DNA of 64,000 bases. It comes from Vandiemenella viatica (lineage: Eukaryota > Arthropoda > Insecta > Orthoptera > Morabidae). Each line of letters begins with the position of its first letter. The first letter of the stretch is position 1. Under the pieces are notes generated by a model, which was not told where the DNA came from, made no database searches, and was given only the letters and a program-made list of their open reading frames with translations. The DNA is taken from contig JARYHS010009186.1 of the NCBI GenBank assembly GCA_031002005.1, forward strand, positions 186,150,437 through 186,214,436. Direction: 5' to 3'. The translations under genes were made by a program, and so were the position numbers. This document shows, in pieces, positions 34,040 through 45,000 of this stretch.

Positions 34040-35430
34040 CAAGGTAATTTTTTGTCACATGACTGTATCTTCCTTCATACTTAACCGGAATCAATGAATA
34101 AGGTGTCATTTGAAAGCTTATGGTCTCCACTTTGGTCACATCATATTTTAAGAAAGGAAGTTTTCGGAATTCGACCCTTAAAGGGCAAATATGTCAATAT
34201 TTCTAAAATGCTGTTTTCTGTGTTATAAAAAATTTATCTCCCTGAATATCTATCTGAAATCGTTTAATGGAAGCATCATTTTAAACAATAAGATCTCCGC
34301 TTTGATGAAGTCATATACTAAGACAGAAATTTTTCGATATTCAAACCTTAAAGGGCAAAAGTATCAATATTTTTGCAATGCGCTTTTGTGTCACGACCCA
34401 TTTATCTTCCTTCATATCTAACCTAAATAAATAATTGAGGTATCATATTAAAGAATAAGGTCCCCACCATGATAAAATTATATTTTAAGAAAGGGGATTT
34501 TTGCCTTAAAGGCAAAAATGTCAATTTTTCTAAAATGCGTTTTTTGTGACTCGAGTGATTTATCTCCCTGCATAACTAAGCAAAATCGATAAATGAAGTA
34601 GGATTACGAAGAGTAATGTCTCAGCTTTGTGACATTATATTTTAAGAAATAATGTTCTTGGTATTTAACCCTTAAAGGGAAAAAGTATAAATTTTTCTAC
34701 AACGAATTTTTGTGTCACGAGCTATTTATCTCCGTTGATATCTAATCGATATAGATAAATGAGGTATCATATTAAAGATTAAGGTCTCCGCCATGGTCAC
34801 ATTATATTTTAGGAATTTTCCTGAATTCGACCCTTAAAGGGCATAAATATCAGTATTTCTAAAATATTTTTATTGTGTCTCGAGTCATTTATCTCCCTTG
34901 ATAATTAAACAAAATTGATAAACTAGGTATCATTTTACAGATTGTTGTCTTCGTTAGGTCTTCGGTTCCGTTAAACAACATTTTAAGAAAGAAATTTTTC
35001 AAAATTCTACCCTTAGAGGGTAAAAGTATTAATATTTCTACAACGCATTTTTCTGTCGCGAGCTAATTTCCCTTGATACCTAACCAAAATTAATAAAGGA
35101 GGTATCGTTTTAAATATTAAATTATCCGCTTTGGTCACATCATATTTTATGAAAAAACTTTCTCCAAATTCAACCCTTAAGGGGCAAGAATATCATCATT
35201 TTTAAAACTTTTTTTTTACCTGACTTGATAACTAACCGAAATCGGTAGGTGAGGTATAATTTTAAAGACCAAGGTAGCTGCTTTGGTCGCACCATATTTT
35301 ATAAAAGGAATATTTTCGAATTCGACCCTTAAGGGACAAAAGTATCAACATTATTTCTGCATCGTGTTTTTTAATTACAAGCGATTTATCTTCTTCGATA
35401 CCTAGCCGAAATCGATAAATATCATATTAT
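34040..35430 (+). repeat. Diverged tandem array, about eight ~164-bp units
   Basis: The anchor CGACCCTTAAAGGGCAAA (variants) recurs near 34181, 34351, 34508, 34674, 34836, 35015, 35179 and 35331, spaced 152-179 bp. Each unit also carries, in order, a form of GCG.TTTTTGTGTCACGAG, TTTATCTCCCTTGATA, CTAACCGAAATCGATAAATG, GGTATCATTTTAAAGA, AAGGTCTCCGCTTTGGTCAC and ATATTTTAAGAAA. Units differ by many substitutions and small indels, so the array is old. It has no coding content. A minisatellite, or part of a larger satellite family, fits. Confidence 0.85.
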
Positions 35431-35883
35431 TTTAAAGCTTTTCGGATATTTTCTTTTTTTTTCTGTTGGGTAAACACTTTCGTTTTCCCATGCAATTCCA
35501 ATGTAAATATTTTATTCGCACATCAACAAATATCACAGGGATGTTGATATGTTGCGTGCATTTTGTTCAGGTTGGTTGTATTCAGTTAAAGGCAGTGACA
35601 GTTTGTCGTAAATTTTTCTCTTTCGTAATATGTTGTAAGTATTTTGATGCGTACCTATTACGCTAAAAATATATATATGTATATATATTTGCTACAAAAG
35701 TACGGTTCTACTTTTCATTATATTACAAGCATTCAACCTCACTATTCATCGCATTTTATTCGCGAAATTTTCGCACGGGTCGTCTAGTACAATATAATTC
35801 TGTAAAACATGAACTCGCATTTATAGGAACTTGTTCTAACTTTGTAGTGAACTGTATTAAAATCAACCTCCTTACTTCTACAG
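35431..35883. other. AT-rich stretch
   Basis: Contains a TATATA-rich run at 35668-35690. No gene was seen. Confidence 0.5.
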
Positions 35884-36082
35884 CTACATCTATACTCTGC
35901 AATTCACAAATATTGTGGATGGCAGAGGGTGCTAAGTACTAATCCTGAATCTGTGCATTCCAATCCCGAACACAAAGAGGAAATAAAGAATACATAAAAG
36001 CATCAGTACGCCATCTTATTTCTCTAATCTTATCCCTCCAGTCATTGCGACCTAAATGAGTTGGCGGAAGAAGTATTTCATT

Positions 36083-36324
36083 TAGTGTTGCCCAAATGCA
36101 AGAACAAGACCAGACTTGGCCGGTCTTGGTCTTGCATCAATACACCTGGTCTTGGTCTTGGTCTTGCAAAAATGCAAGACCAAGACCGATTTTGGGCAAC
36201 ACTAGTGTTGCCCAAATGCAAGAACAAGACCAGACTTGGCCGGTCTTGGTCTTGCATCAATACACCTGGTCTTGGTCTTGGTCTTGCAAAAATGCAAGAC
36301 CAAGACCGATTTTGGGCAACACTA
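36083..36324. mobile_element. Tandem dimer of a 120-bp hAT-like mini-element
   Basis: Two 120-bp units (36085-36204 and 36205-36324), identical to each other. Each begins GTGTTGCCCAAA and ends TTTGGGCAACAC; at the joint they form the perfect palindrome GGGCAACACTAGTGTTGCCC. The interior is made of GGTCTT repeats and their complements (AAGACC), so each unit folds back. The whole dimer is flanked by ATTTCATT on both sides (36075-36082 and 36325-36332). TAGTGTTGCC ends and an 8-bp duplication fit the hAT superfamily. The host LINE copy at 41.1 kb has the uninterrupted site GAAGTATTTCA. Confidence 0.88.
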
Positions 36325-36505
36325 ATTTCATTGTACTCGTAAATTAAACATTTTGTATATTCTCCAATAAATTCAAACGGAAACGACGTCGTCTGTTTGC
36401 CAAACAATCCCTGCAAATTTATGTATCAATTCTGTGACACTTTCGTAAGGACTGTAACTAACAGTCACGAATCGAACGGCTCTCTTATGTACTTTCTCTA
36501 ACATG

Positions 36506-37411
36506 TCACGGATCCCAAATTCCAAAACAATAATCCAAATGCGGACGCTCTAGTGTTTTGTACGCTATTTCCTTTGTATGAGCATTACAACTTCTCAAAA
36601 TACGACCTATGAATCGTAATCTAGAATTAATTTTGGCTACGACGGAAGTTATGCGCAAGTCCCATTTCATGTTGCTTTGTACTATTGCGCCTTGATACTT
36701 CAGTAAAACGACCGTGTCAACAACTGAGTATTTAATTTTGTACTCATGAACAAACGGAGTATTTTTGTTACTTATTTGCATTGCCTTGCACTTTCTGGAG
36801 TTAAATGCAAGCTGCCATTTATGGCACCATTCCGAAATAACATCCAGATCACACAGAATTTCTAAGCAATCGTCAGAGCGCCTTACTTCCCTATAGATAA
36901 GTGCATCATCAGCAAACAATCGCATCCTGTAAGTAACGTTGCCAATGAGATCGTTTATAAAAATTAGGAAAAGAAGTGGTCCCATTACATTTTCTTGTGG
37001 AAGGCCCGAAGTAACATCTAGCTTAGAAGAGGCTTCTCCGTCAACAACGACATACTGTGACCGACCAGTTACAAAATCGCGTATCTAGACGCAAATCTGA
37101 TCCGATATACCGTATACTCGAATCTTCGCTAAAAGTCGGTTGTGTAGTACAGAGTCAAAAGCTTTCTGAAAATCCAAGAAAATTGTATCAGCGAGTGAGC
37201 CTTCATCGATAACTTTCATTACGTCATGCGAATATAGGGCCAGTCGCGATCTTTTCTTCCGAAATCCGTGTTGGTTTCCTATAAGCAACTCGCTTTTATC
37301 TAGAAACTTCATAATGTTAGAGCATATGACATGCTCCAGAATTCTACTGCAAACAGATGTTAGAGATATGGGTCGATAAATCCTGGGAGCTCTCCGATCT
37401 CCAGGAATCAC
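36506..37411 (-). pseudogene. LINE family 2 reverse transcriptase (stop codons)
   Basis: Frames 37085-37411 and 36506-36985 are in one register with the bridge between them, broken by a TAG near 37086 just before the IRDFVTGRSQ segment. The GVPQGS-type block is altered to GLPQENV. The catalytic FADD is present at about 36910. The thumb (CHKWQLAFNSRKCKAMQISN) and KTLERPHLDYCFGIWDP follow. It ends at a stop near 36506, with the remaining C-terminal part in other frames and split by the hAT-like insertion. Confidence 0.88.
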
Positions 37412-37550
37412 CTGGGCTCTTTTCCAGCTAGAAGGTACTTTTCTTTCTTCTAAAGATTCAAGGAATATATCTGAAAGAAATGGTTCTACCTCTTCCGCGT
37501 ATTCCGAAAATACTCTTAATGGTATACCATCGGTACCTGGCGCTTACTTA

Positions 37551-39245
37551 TAACAAGCTTTAGAAAATGCAATAACTTGTATTTAAATAATGGCATAAAG
37601 ATTTAAAAACCCGAATAGAGGATGCCATTGTTTGCGTATCAATATTTTTGGAATGTTTAATCCAACAAAAATCGGGGTTATGTGAGAAAGAATAGAAGTC
37701 TTGCGCCATCATTTAATTCAACAACACCCACAGTACGCTCACTACCTTCACTTAGTTTCAAACAGTTTCAGAATGTGCAGTAGAGGCTGGAGTTGAGTGA
37801 CTGTCATATTCAAACGGATGTGGCGAAAAGGGTGAGCTTTTTACTGAATTAAATCTGTGAGGAGCCACAGAGGCAACTTCCAACAGAAAGGTCATACGGG
37901 AGAGTGCTGAGTCTTTCATGCTTGGAGGTTAGCAGTAACCGTCTACAGAACGCTTCGTAAACGAGCTCTCACGGCTAAAAAGTAAACAAGAAACACAGAA
38001 TGTCAACATGTAACCTCCATACAAATAAAATTTATCCAATCGAAGACGAGCAAATTCCACTAATTAGCTTGCTCGCAACTCTGCAGGTCTTATGACGACG
38101 TGGCCCTAAATATGTCGTCTTTTGACCCAAGTAAACAAAGTAGAGGTCACTTTTTTAAATATTATAATACTCAATCGTCATAAAATAGCTCAATTCAACA
38201 GAAAAATTACAACGCGCAGTTGTTAGCATGTACTGTAAACTGTTTTAATAACCAAACTAAAGCTCACAGACACTCGATTCAGAAAACACAATTACAATAT
38301 GTCACTTTTCGAATAATTAATACATTCATATACTGGTACTACGACAATCGTAGTCCAAAACCTACAGCGCGCCTTCGCACACACACATCTTCTTCCGTTT
38401 CTTTCTCTGTGTCTCTCACACCAGGCCAAAGATTTCTATCTTATCTTTCCAAAGATATACTTCCACTACCCACTGACAATGTGTTTGGTAATCTGTGGAT
38501 TTCTCGAGCTTCGTAATTACATTATATACATAATTGCAATCAATATTTACATCATAATTAACTACACTTAACTAAATAATATTTACAAATTAATTATTTT
38601 CGTAATTGGGGTGATAGCATATGTTACAAACACCACCGTTAAAAACAGTTTGACTGAAGTAAGGCGGTTTATTTTAATACAGGTCGTGACAGCGCTAGGA
38701 CAAGCTTCCTCGAAATGAATGTTCGCGTTTTACATAATTGCATTGTGTCGACATAAAGGTCTAAAACTCGCTTGCCCTTGGCTAGACTTCTTTAATATCT
38801 CCTGGTTGAGAAAAATTTCATCGGTGTTCTTCACCGGTGAGGAAGAGTTTGGTTTACAAGTAGTATAGTATATGTGCGGCAAGCAGACACATATAGAGAT
38901 TTAATAGAATATTCCCTTTTAGGGATGTACAGACAAAATAATGCAATTACAGTGTCACCAGTTTGTCGTTAACTGTGGCGATGAACGATCTTATCACTGT
39001 TAAAACCGTTCTTCTATTGTTACTGCTGAAAAAAAAGGAAGCGATATGCTGTTATGCATGTTCTCTGAAAAAGCAACAATTTCGAAAGTGAACTTAAATG
39101 TTTACAGCTTTAGAGACAATATATTATGGCACATAGAATTTGCGTCAATATCTGTAACAACCTCAAAGCAATATTATATCGCAGATCCTCAGTCCACGTT
39201 TATTGAGACTGTATGAATTCCCATCCAGAACTTTGACCAACTAAA
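37551..39245. other. Gene-free stretch
   Basis: No recognised feature. A 98-residue plus frame (38220-38516) has no known domain. Confidence 0.5.
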
Positions 39246-39249
39246 AAAT

Positions 39250-39650
39250 AACAGGATGATATCGAAAGTACAGAGAAGAGCCACTCGATTCGTGACCGCT
39301 TGCTACAGTCCTTATGAAAGCGTCACAGAACTGATTAGTAGACTAGGTTGGGAGTCTCAGGTAGACAGACGACACACGTTTCGTTTAAACTTATTGGTAA
39401 ACATGCGTACTCCCACTTTCACTTTTGAGTGTAGTGAAATACTTCTTCCACCAACCTATTTGAGTCGGAAGGACAGGAAAGATAAAATTAGAGAAATAAG
39501 GTGCCGGACTGATTCTTATATGAATTCTTTTTTCCCTCGTATCATTAGGGATTGTAATGCACAGCAAAGAGATTAGCTTTGGTGCTGAGCACCCTCTGCC
39601 ACCCACAAATTTGTGAATTGCAGAGTATATATGTAGATGTAGATGTAGAA
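39250..39650 (+). mobile_element. LINE family 2, young 3' end
   Basis: Plus strand. The frame 39256-39576 encodes KVQRRATRFVTACYSPYESV through LLPPTYLSRKDRKDKIREI to a natural stop, followed by the 3' end ACCCACAAATTTGTGAATTG and a clean tail of GATGTA repeats ending near 39650. It differs from the copy at 40.9-41.6 kb by only about three residues in 80. 5' truncated. Confidence 0.93.
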
Positions 39651-40211
39651 AATCAAAAAGCTACTGGCAATTAGAACAAGGTAGTGACAATTACGAATCT
39701 GTTATTAACTGAACTTTTGTGCCAGTCGAGGAATGATTTCTTTCCACACCGATTCAGGTTTATACAGCTCTTTATTTTCAGTGTAAGGAAACTTGTTGAG
39801 GAAAGTTTGTATTGATCGAGCGGAAGGCAGCGTGGGGGGCGACAGTCTTGCTTTGCTTTCAATTAGCGACTTTTGCGCGATGACAGGCTGAGGCGGCCGT
39901 GTCGCTCTTATTAAGTCTACAGACACGGAGGGCTCCAACACTCGGAACACGGGGAGCGTAATCAGGAAGTTACAGCACTGAGCACGGCACCCAAGAACAT
40001 CATCTTAACTCTTTTTCTCGTATCAGTTTTAATTGACAAGTAGAATCTTCAATTTTCTGCCATGTACGTCGGGTATGTCAGACTGATGACTGAACATAGA
40101 ACACAATAATGCAATGTCCTTTGTGGTAGCTGAGATGTTGGCTATACAACGGAGAGATGTAAACGTAATTAAGGTGGAATAAATTGCTTTCGTGGTAAAT
40201 AAATGGAAATC
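39651..40211. other. Stretch without gene
   Basis: Two minus-strand frames overlap at 39671-39950; no domain recognised. Confidence 0.45.
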
Positions 40212-40920
40212 CCCCTGATTAGCCAGAACATTATGACTACTTACCTACTATCGATTAAAACCCGTCCAGGCGATAGCAGCGTCACATGACGAGGGATTAC
40301 TGCTACTCAGACACACGTACGGTGCATGTAGTATCAGCGTTTAGAATGGAGAAGGCGCACGATCTGTATGAGTTTGACCGAGGGCAGATTGAGATGGCCC
40401 AGAGGTTCAGCACTAGCATTTCGGAAACTGCTGTTCGAGGAGTGCTGTGGTGAGTGTCACCGACAAGTAGCGAAACCAAGGTGAAACCACGTCCAAACGT
40501 CGAGGGGTTGGGCTGTTACCCCTCATTACGGATGTCGGACGTCGTAGGCTGGGGAGACTGGTAAAACAGGACAGGCTACGAACTGTGGTGGAACTAAAAT
40601 GAGACTTTAATGCTGGGCAGAGTACAAGTGTGTCTGAACACACAGTGCACTGAACACTCCTAACGATGGGCCTCCTCAGCCGACGACCCATGAATGAGTC
40701 AATGTTAACATCACGACATTGGCAACTACGATTGAATGGGTGACCCGTTGGCACAGTGGCAGAGCGTTGCATGGTCTGATGAATCCCGATACCTTCTTCA
40801 TCATGCCGATGGAAGGGTGTCGTTTTCCAGGGGAACAGCTTCTTGACATCTGTAGTGCGGGACGGAGACAATCTGGCGGTGACTCAGTTATGCGCTGGAG
40901 AACATACAGGAGGGCATACA

Positions 40921-41575
40921 TATCTACATCTACATCTACATATATACTCTGCAATTCACAAAATTGTGGGTGGCAGAGGGTGCTCAGCACCAAAGCTAAT
41001 CTCTTTGCTGTGCATTCCAATCCCTAATGGTACGAGGGAAAAAAGAATTCATATAAGAATCAGTCGGCACCTTATTTCTCTAATTTTATCTTTCCTGTCC
41101 TTCCGACTCAAATAGGTTGGTGGAAGAAGTATTTCACTACACTCAAAAGTGAAAGTGGGAGTACGCATGTTTACCAATAAGTTTAAACGAAACGTGTGTC
41201 GTCTATCTACCAGAGACTCCCAACCTAGTCTACTAATCAGTTCTGTGACGCTTTCATAAGGACTGTAGCAAGCGGTCACGAATCGAGCGGATCTTCTCTG
41301 TACTTTCTCTATACTTTCGATCAACCCCTTACGAAACGGATCCCAAATGACACAACAATAGTCCAAATGTGGACGCACAAGAGATTTGTACGCTATCTCC
41401 TTTGTTTGTTCATTACAATTTTTCAAGATTCGACCTATGAATCGCAGCCTAGAATTTGCTCTACCTACTAACGAATTAATGTGTATGTCCCATTTCATAT
41501 TCCTTTGTACTGTTACTCCCAAATATTTCATAGAATCGACCATATCAATAACTGTATTGTTTAACTCGTATATGT
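40921..41575 (-). mobile_element. LINE family 2, young copy inside the transposon
   Basis: Minus strand. An open frame from about 41573 to 41049 runs DSMKYLGVTVQRNMKWDIHI, LRFIGRILKNCNEQTKEIAY, HLDYCCVIWDPFRKG, then VQRRSARFVTACYSPYES. It ends in the shared 3' non-coding region and a GATGTA tail at 40921-40942. The sense frame is intact almost throughout, so the insertion is recent. 5' truncated; some transposon sequence at the join may have been deleted. Confidence 0.92.
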
Positions 41576-42000
41576 CAAGCAGAGCTCGTGCAAGGCAACA
41601 TGACGGCCAATAACTATCGTACACTGATTGCAGACCACACACACCCCTTCATGACGACCAGTTTCCCAACGGCAGTTCCATTTTTCAGCAAGATAATGCG
41701 CCATGTCTCAAGGTCAGGAATGTGATGGAATGGTTAGAGAAACACAGTGGCGAGTTGCAATTGATGTTCTGGCACCCCAACTCGCCGGATCTCATCCCGA
41801 TCGAATACATCTGGGATATGATTGAATGTGGCGTCAGAGCTCACCGATCCCCTCACCGGAATTTACAGGAATTAGGTGAGTTGTGTGTGCAGATGTGGTG
41901 CCAACTCCCTCCAGTCACCTACCAAGGCCTCATCGCTTCCATGCCAAGATGTGTCGCCGCTTTTAGCCGTGCCAAAGGCGGACATACCGGCTATTAGTTT
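41576..42000 (+). pseudogene. Transposase catalytic half (second D and E)
   Basis: The plus strand encodes GNMTANNYRTLIADHTHPFM, then FFQQDNAPCLKV with the second catalytic Asp, and SPDLIPIEYIWDMIE with the catalytic Glu. Exactly 36 residues separate Asp and Glu with no frame break, whereas classical Tc1 has 34. The frame then runs to QMWCQLPPVTYQGLIASMPR, a normal family C terminus. The first catalytic Asp would fall before the LINE; that part (40720-40920) is damaged. Confidence 0.85.
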
Positions 42001-42030
42001 AGTGGTCATAATGTTCTGGCTGATCAGTGT

Positions 42031-45000
42031 ATTCAGATCCCGCGTGGAGGTGCATCCGATTTCAAATCATCATGGAGAGAAGCGGCGGCAATTTGAACTA
42101 CGAATAATTATCACGTGAGCATTTATTATCGATTTATCAACTCCCGTAAGATACAATTAACTCTCAATGCTCATTACAACCAGGTCTAAACCGTAATTTC
42201 AATATATGTAAACTTTTTTGTTTTTGTTTATTGGCAGTTCGTTACAAGACTATGCAGCCAGTACAAAGTTATGGTTATTCTACATGATTGTTACACTGAA
42301 CTAGTAAAACTGATAAATTTCAAATAACACTATCTTACAAATCAACCGGTAAATATTTCAAAATTATATACACATCTACCGATAAAAGATAACTTGAAGT
42401 TATTATAAAATAGTATATTACAGACAGTGAAACTTATACTATGTTAACTCCATTGCAAACATTCACAAATGGTAACAGTATTTTGCTCTTTGGTTAAGCA
42501 ATACATTATTGATCACACTTAAAGTTCGGGCTGGTTTAAATGTTTATTTGCTAATTTACTATAAAATTTACGATGGGTGTGTACACTCGTTTGTATTCGT
42601 TACTTAAAAGGTGTAACGAGCCGCGCTGTCGCCACGTTACAAGGTGCATTTTTTATTATATATGTAATAATATAAGAGTAATTTACATAAATCTTGGGCG
42701 ACCACGTGAATAGATTTTTGTTGTAATTTTATAAAGTACGCAAGATTCCAAGTGAGGACTGTAATGAAATGGTGAACTTATACAGTGTATCGTAGCAAAG
42801 CGAATATTCAAGAATTATTGAGCTATGTAGGCTTGAAGCTAATCTTGGTGTTCCCGAGCCTTGGCGACAAAAAGTCGCGGATTTGGGATTTGCCAGACCA
42901 CACACCCTGCTCCCTGGGGATGGGTCACTCACCGAGCGGGAAAAGCCTGCTGTCCGAAACCCGAATGTTCTCTCGCCCCGGCGAACTTAGCCGAATATGT
43001 CCGACCTCTGTTGGATTCTTTGGCCAAATCACATATCGAGGATATCACGTGACATTAGGTGCCGACCTGAAGGTCCAATCAAAATGAGCGTATAACTCAA
43101 AATCCTGGGAATTTTTGTTGTATGTGAGCTTCGAGACTACAAATGGGCGGAGCAAGAAGTTTCCTCGTGGACCGAAGAGCGAGGAGCTGACATTCTAACT
43201 TCGATCGCACCAGTCTGAGGTTGACTTGGAAAGTTGACTTCTTTCGCTATCTGCAGCTTGCCTTGCTGGAGCAAGCTTATCACCGCAACACAGCCGGTAA
43301 TGCGATGATGCGCATTGCCAGACCAGAGATGCCTATAGCCGACTTGTGAGATAATCTCACATATCGTGGGTCCGCTACACTCATCACAGACATCAGACGC
43401 AGAACTACAATGGTAATTGATTACGACCAAGCCATGTGATTGTGCATTCCGTGAAACAGAACCCGTAAGCGACTTTGAGAGGATAGGTCCATGTTCTCAC
43501 TTTGTAATTGTAAAAACCCCTGAGCTAGCGGCATAATTTGCCAGAACTAGTTATTTTCGAATGATATATTGTTCATTCTGGCGCCCATGATTTTCTTTTT
43601 AACTGTAAAGTCACAGTATTATGATGCCTTGTCTGAGGTAGTCATAACTTGTATTTTTCATTGTTTCCAGTTGTCATTATTTCTTGCATTTTGATTCTGA
43701 GATATTTAAAAGTAAATATATAATTGTTTGCTTGCTCATGACGGCTAATTGTAACTCTGAGCGTTGCTTTTATGACTTTGCCAATTTGTGTTAATGTTAA
43801 CGGTAAATTCGCTCGGACTTGTAATCGCCAGTGATAAGAAAATAAATGTCATATTGTGACAATTTTTCCTAAATTCCAACTAACGTCGAGATTCTTGCAT
43901 AATTAGTAAATTTTCACTCCTTCATAAAATTAAAATTAAAAAAAATCCACAATTATTAATCATAAAGGTATGAAAGGTAATTGTAACGTGGTTTGCCCAC
44001 CAAGGCACCCACCACAAAGGTTCGAGACATTTGTTGGGAGGTTTATGCCTAGTTGTTGCAGGAGTTCCAGTAGTCTAGTAGACTGCTGCCAGTGTCTTTT
44101 CAGGAGCGTGTGTGTAGATAAATAACGATCTTTTTATGTAATACTGTGTTTAGCAGTATATTTCAGTATCATAATTCATTTTAATGAGGTACGTTTGCTG
44201 TAATATTGCTGTGGTAAATATTGGTTTGAGGGGGGAGAGGGGATAAATGTACTGTGAAATCAATGAATTTATTTTAGTCGATTATAAAAGTTCAGCTGTT
44301 AATGATCTTGATAAATGTTGCATTTTAAATTTCTTTGCTTTGCGGGAAAATAAATTCAAAAATCAGTTGGGAAAAATTTTGCACTTAAATAATACCTATT
44401 TCATATTAGTAGAAAGTTAAAATTTTACAGATATTAATTAATAATGTTATTATGATGATGTAAGTGATTATTTCGAAGTGTCGGCCAAAGTAAGGGATTA
44501 TCTGTCAATTACCAAAGCGGTTATTTCAATTTGTTTCCCAAAGTCGAGGCAATATGAGCGGCTTATTTGAATGTATACAAATACACGATACAGTACAAAT
44601 TATTGACACAATATAGATATGAGGGGATTCACTTGTAAACTATTCCCATAATTTTATTAATCAGTTTAAAGCTTATCAACGGAACTACAGTTACTTATGA
44701 GTTCGAGTAGTAGTTTATAATCTCATTAGTTTATGGCGGTAGTGCCCGAGCAAAATAAACTAAATTAAATACTGACACCATTAACACTTAGCTAACTTTC
44801 AGCAACTCTGGTAACCATGGTAATGGCATAGCATGAGTCCCAGCAATGTTAAGATAAATTAGAACTTGTCACATTTAAACGCAGGTGTAGGCAGACAATC
44901 ATAGCTAGAGCCAACCAATTCATTCTTTTTTTTCCTCCAAAAGTAGTGACAAAATTTTTAAATTGGATTTCCTACTCAATTAATAATGTCAGGAAGTTTT

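Larger units (their letters stand above)
35884..37550 (-). mobile_element. LINE family 2, longest copy
   Basis: Minus strand, 1.67 kb including a 242-bp insertion. It starts within the RT N-terminal part (GTDGIPLRVFSE, about 37535), continues through YRPISLTSVCSRILEHVIC and QHGFRKKRS, the catalytic FLDFQKAFD, GLPQENVMGPLLFLIFINDL and RLFADDALIY, and ends in the shared 3' non-coding end at 35884-35945. The GATGTA tail is reduced here to one or two units. 5' truncated. Confidence 0.92.
40212..42030 (+). mobile_element. Tc1/mariner-type transposon with DD36E spacing, split by a LINE
   Basis: Terminal repeats: left CTGATTAGCCAGAACATTAT (40217-40236) and the complement of the right end, CTGATCAGCCAGAACATTAT (42005-42024 region). 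Without the LINE the element is about 1.16 kb. Between the ends lie a decayed helix-turn-helix region (RFSTSISETA, GVLW) and, after the LINE, the catalytic half of the transposase. A shorter copy lies at 60.1 kb. The element moves by cut and paste; this copy is dead. Confidence 0.88.

Noticed and set aside
36083..36324. A CRISPR-like or simple satellite array
   Set aside because: Only two units, no spacers, terminal inverted repeats and a flanking duplication; a transposon dimer explains it better.
36061..36416. Repetitive 83-112-residue proteins over the GGTCTT repeats
   Set aside because: They are translations of the hAT-like dimer in several frames and on both strands; the DNA structure explains them.
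40413..41027. Overlapping frames of 100-150 residues on both strands
   Set aside because: Antisense or shifted readings of the transposon and LINE at this site.
42840..43480. A solo LTR
   Set aside because: No TG...CA ends with a flanking duplication could be found, and there is no second copy in the window.
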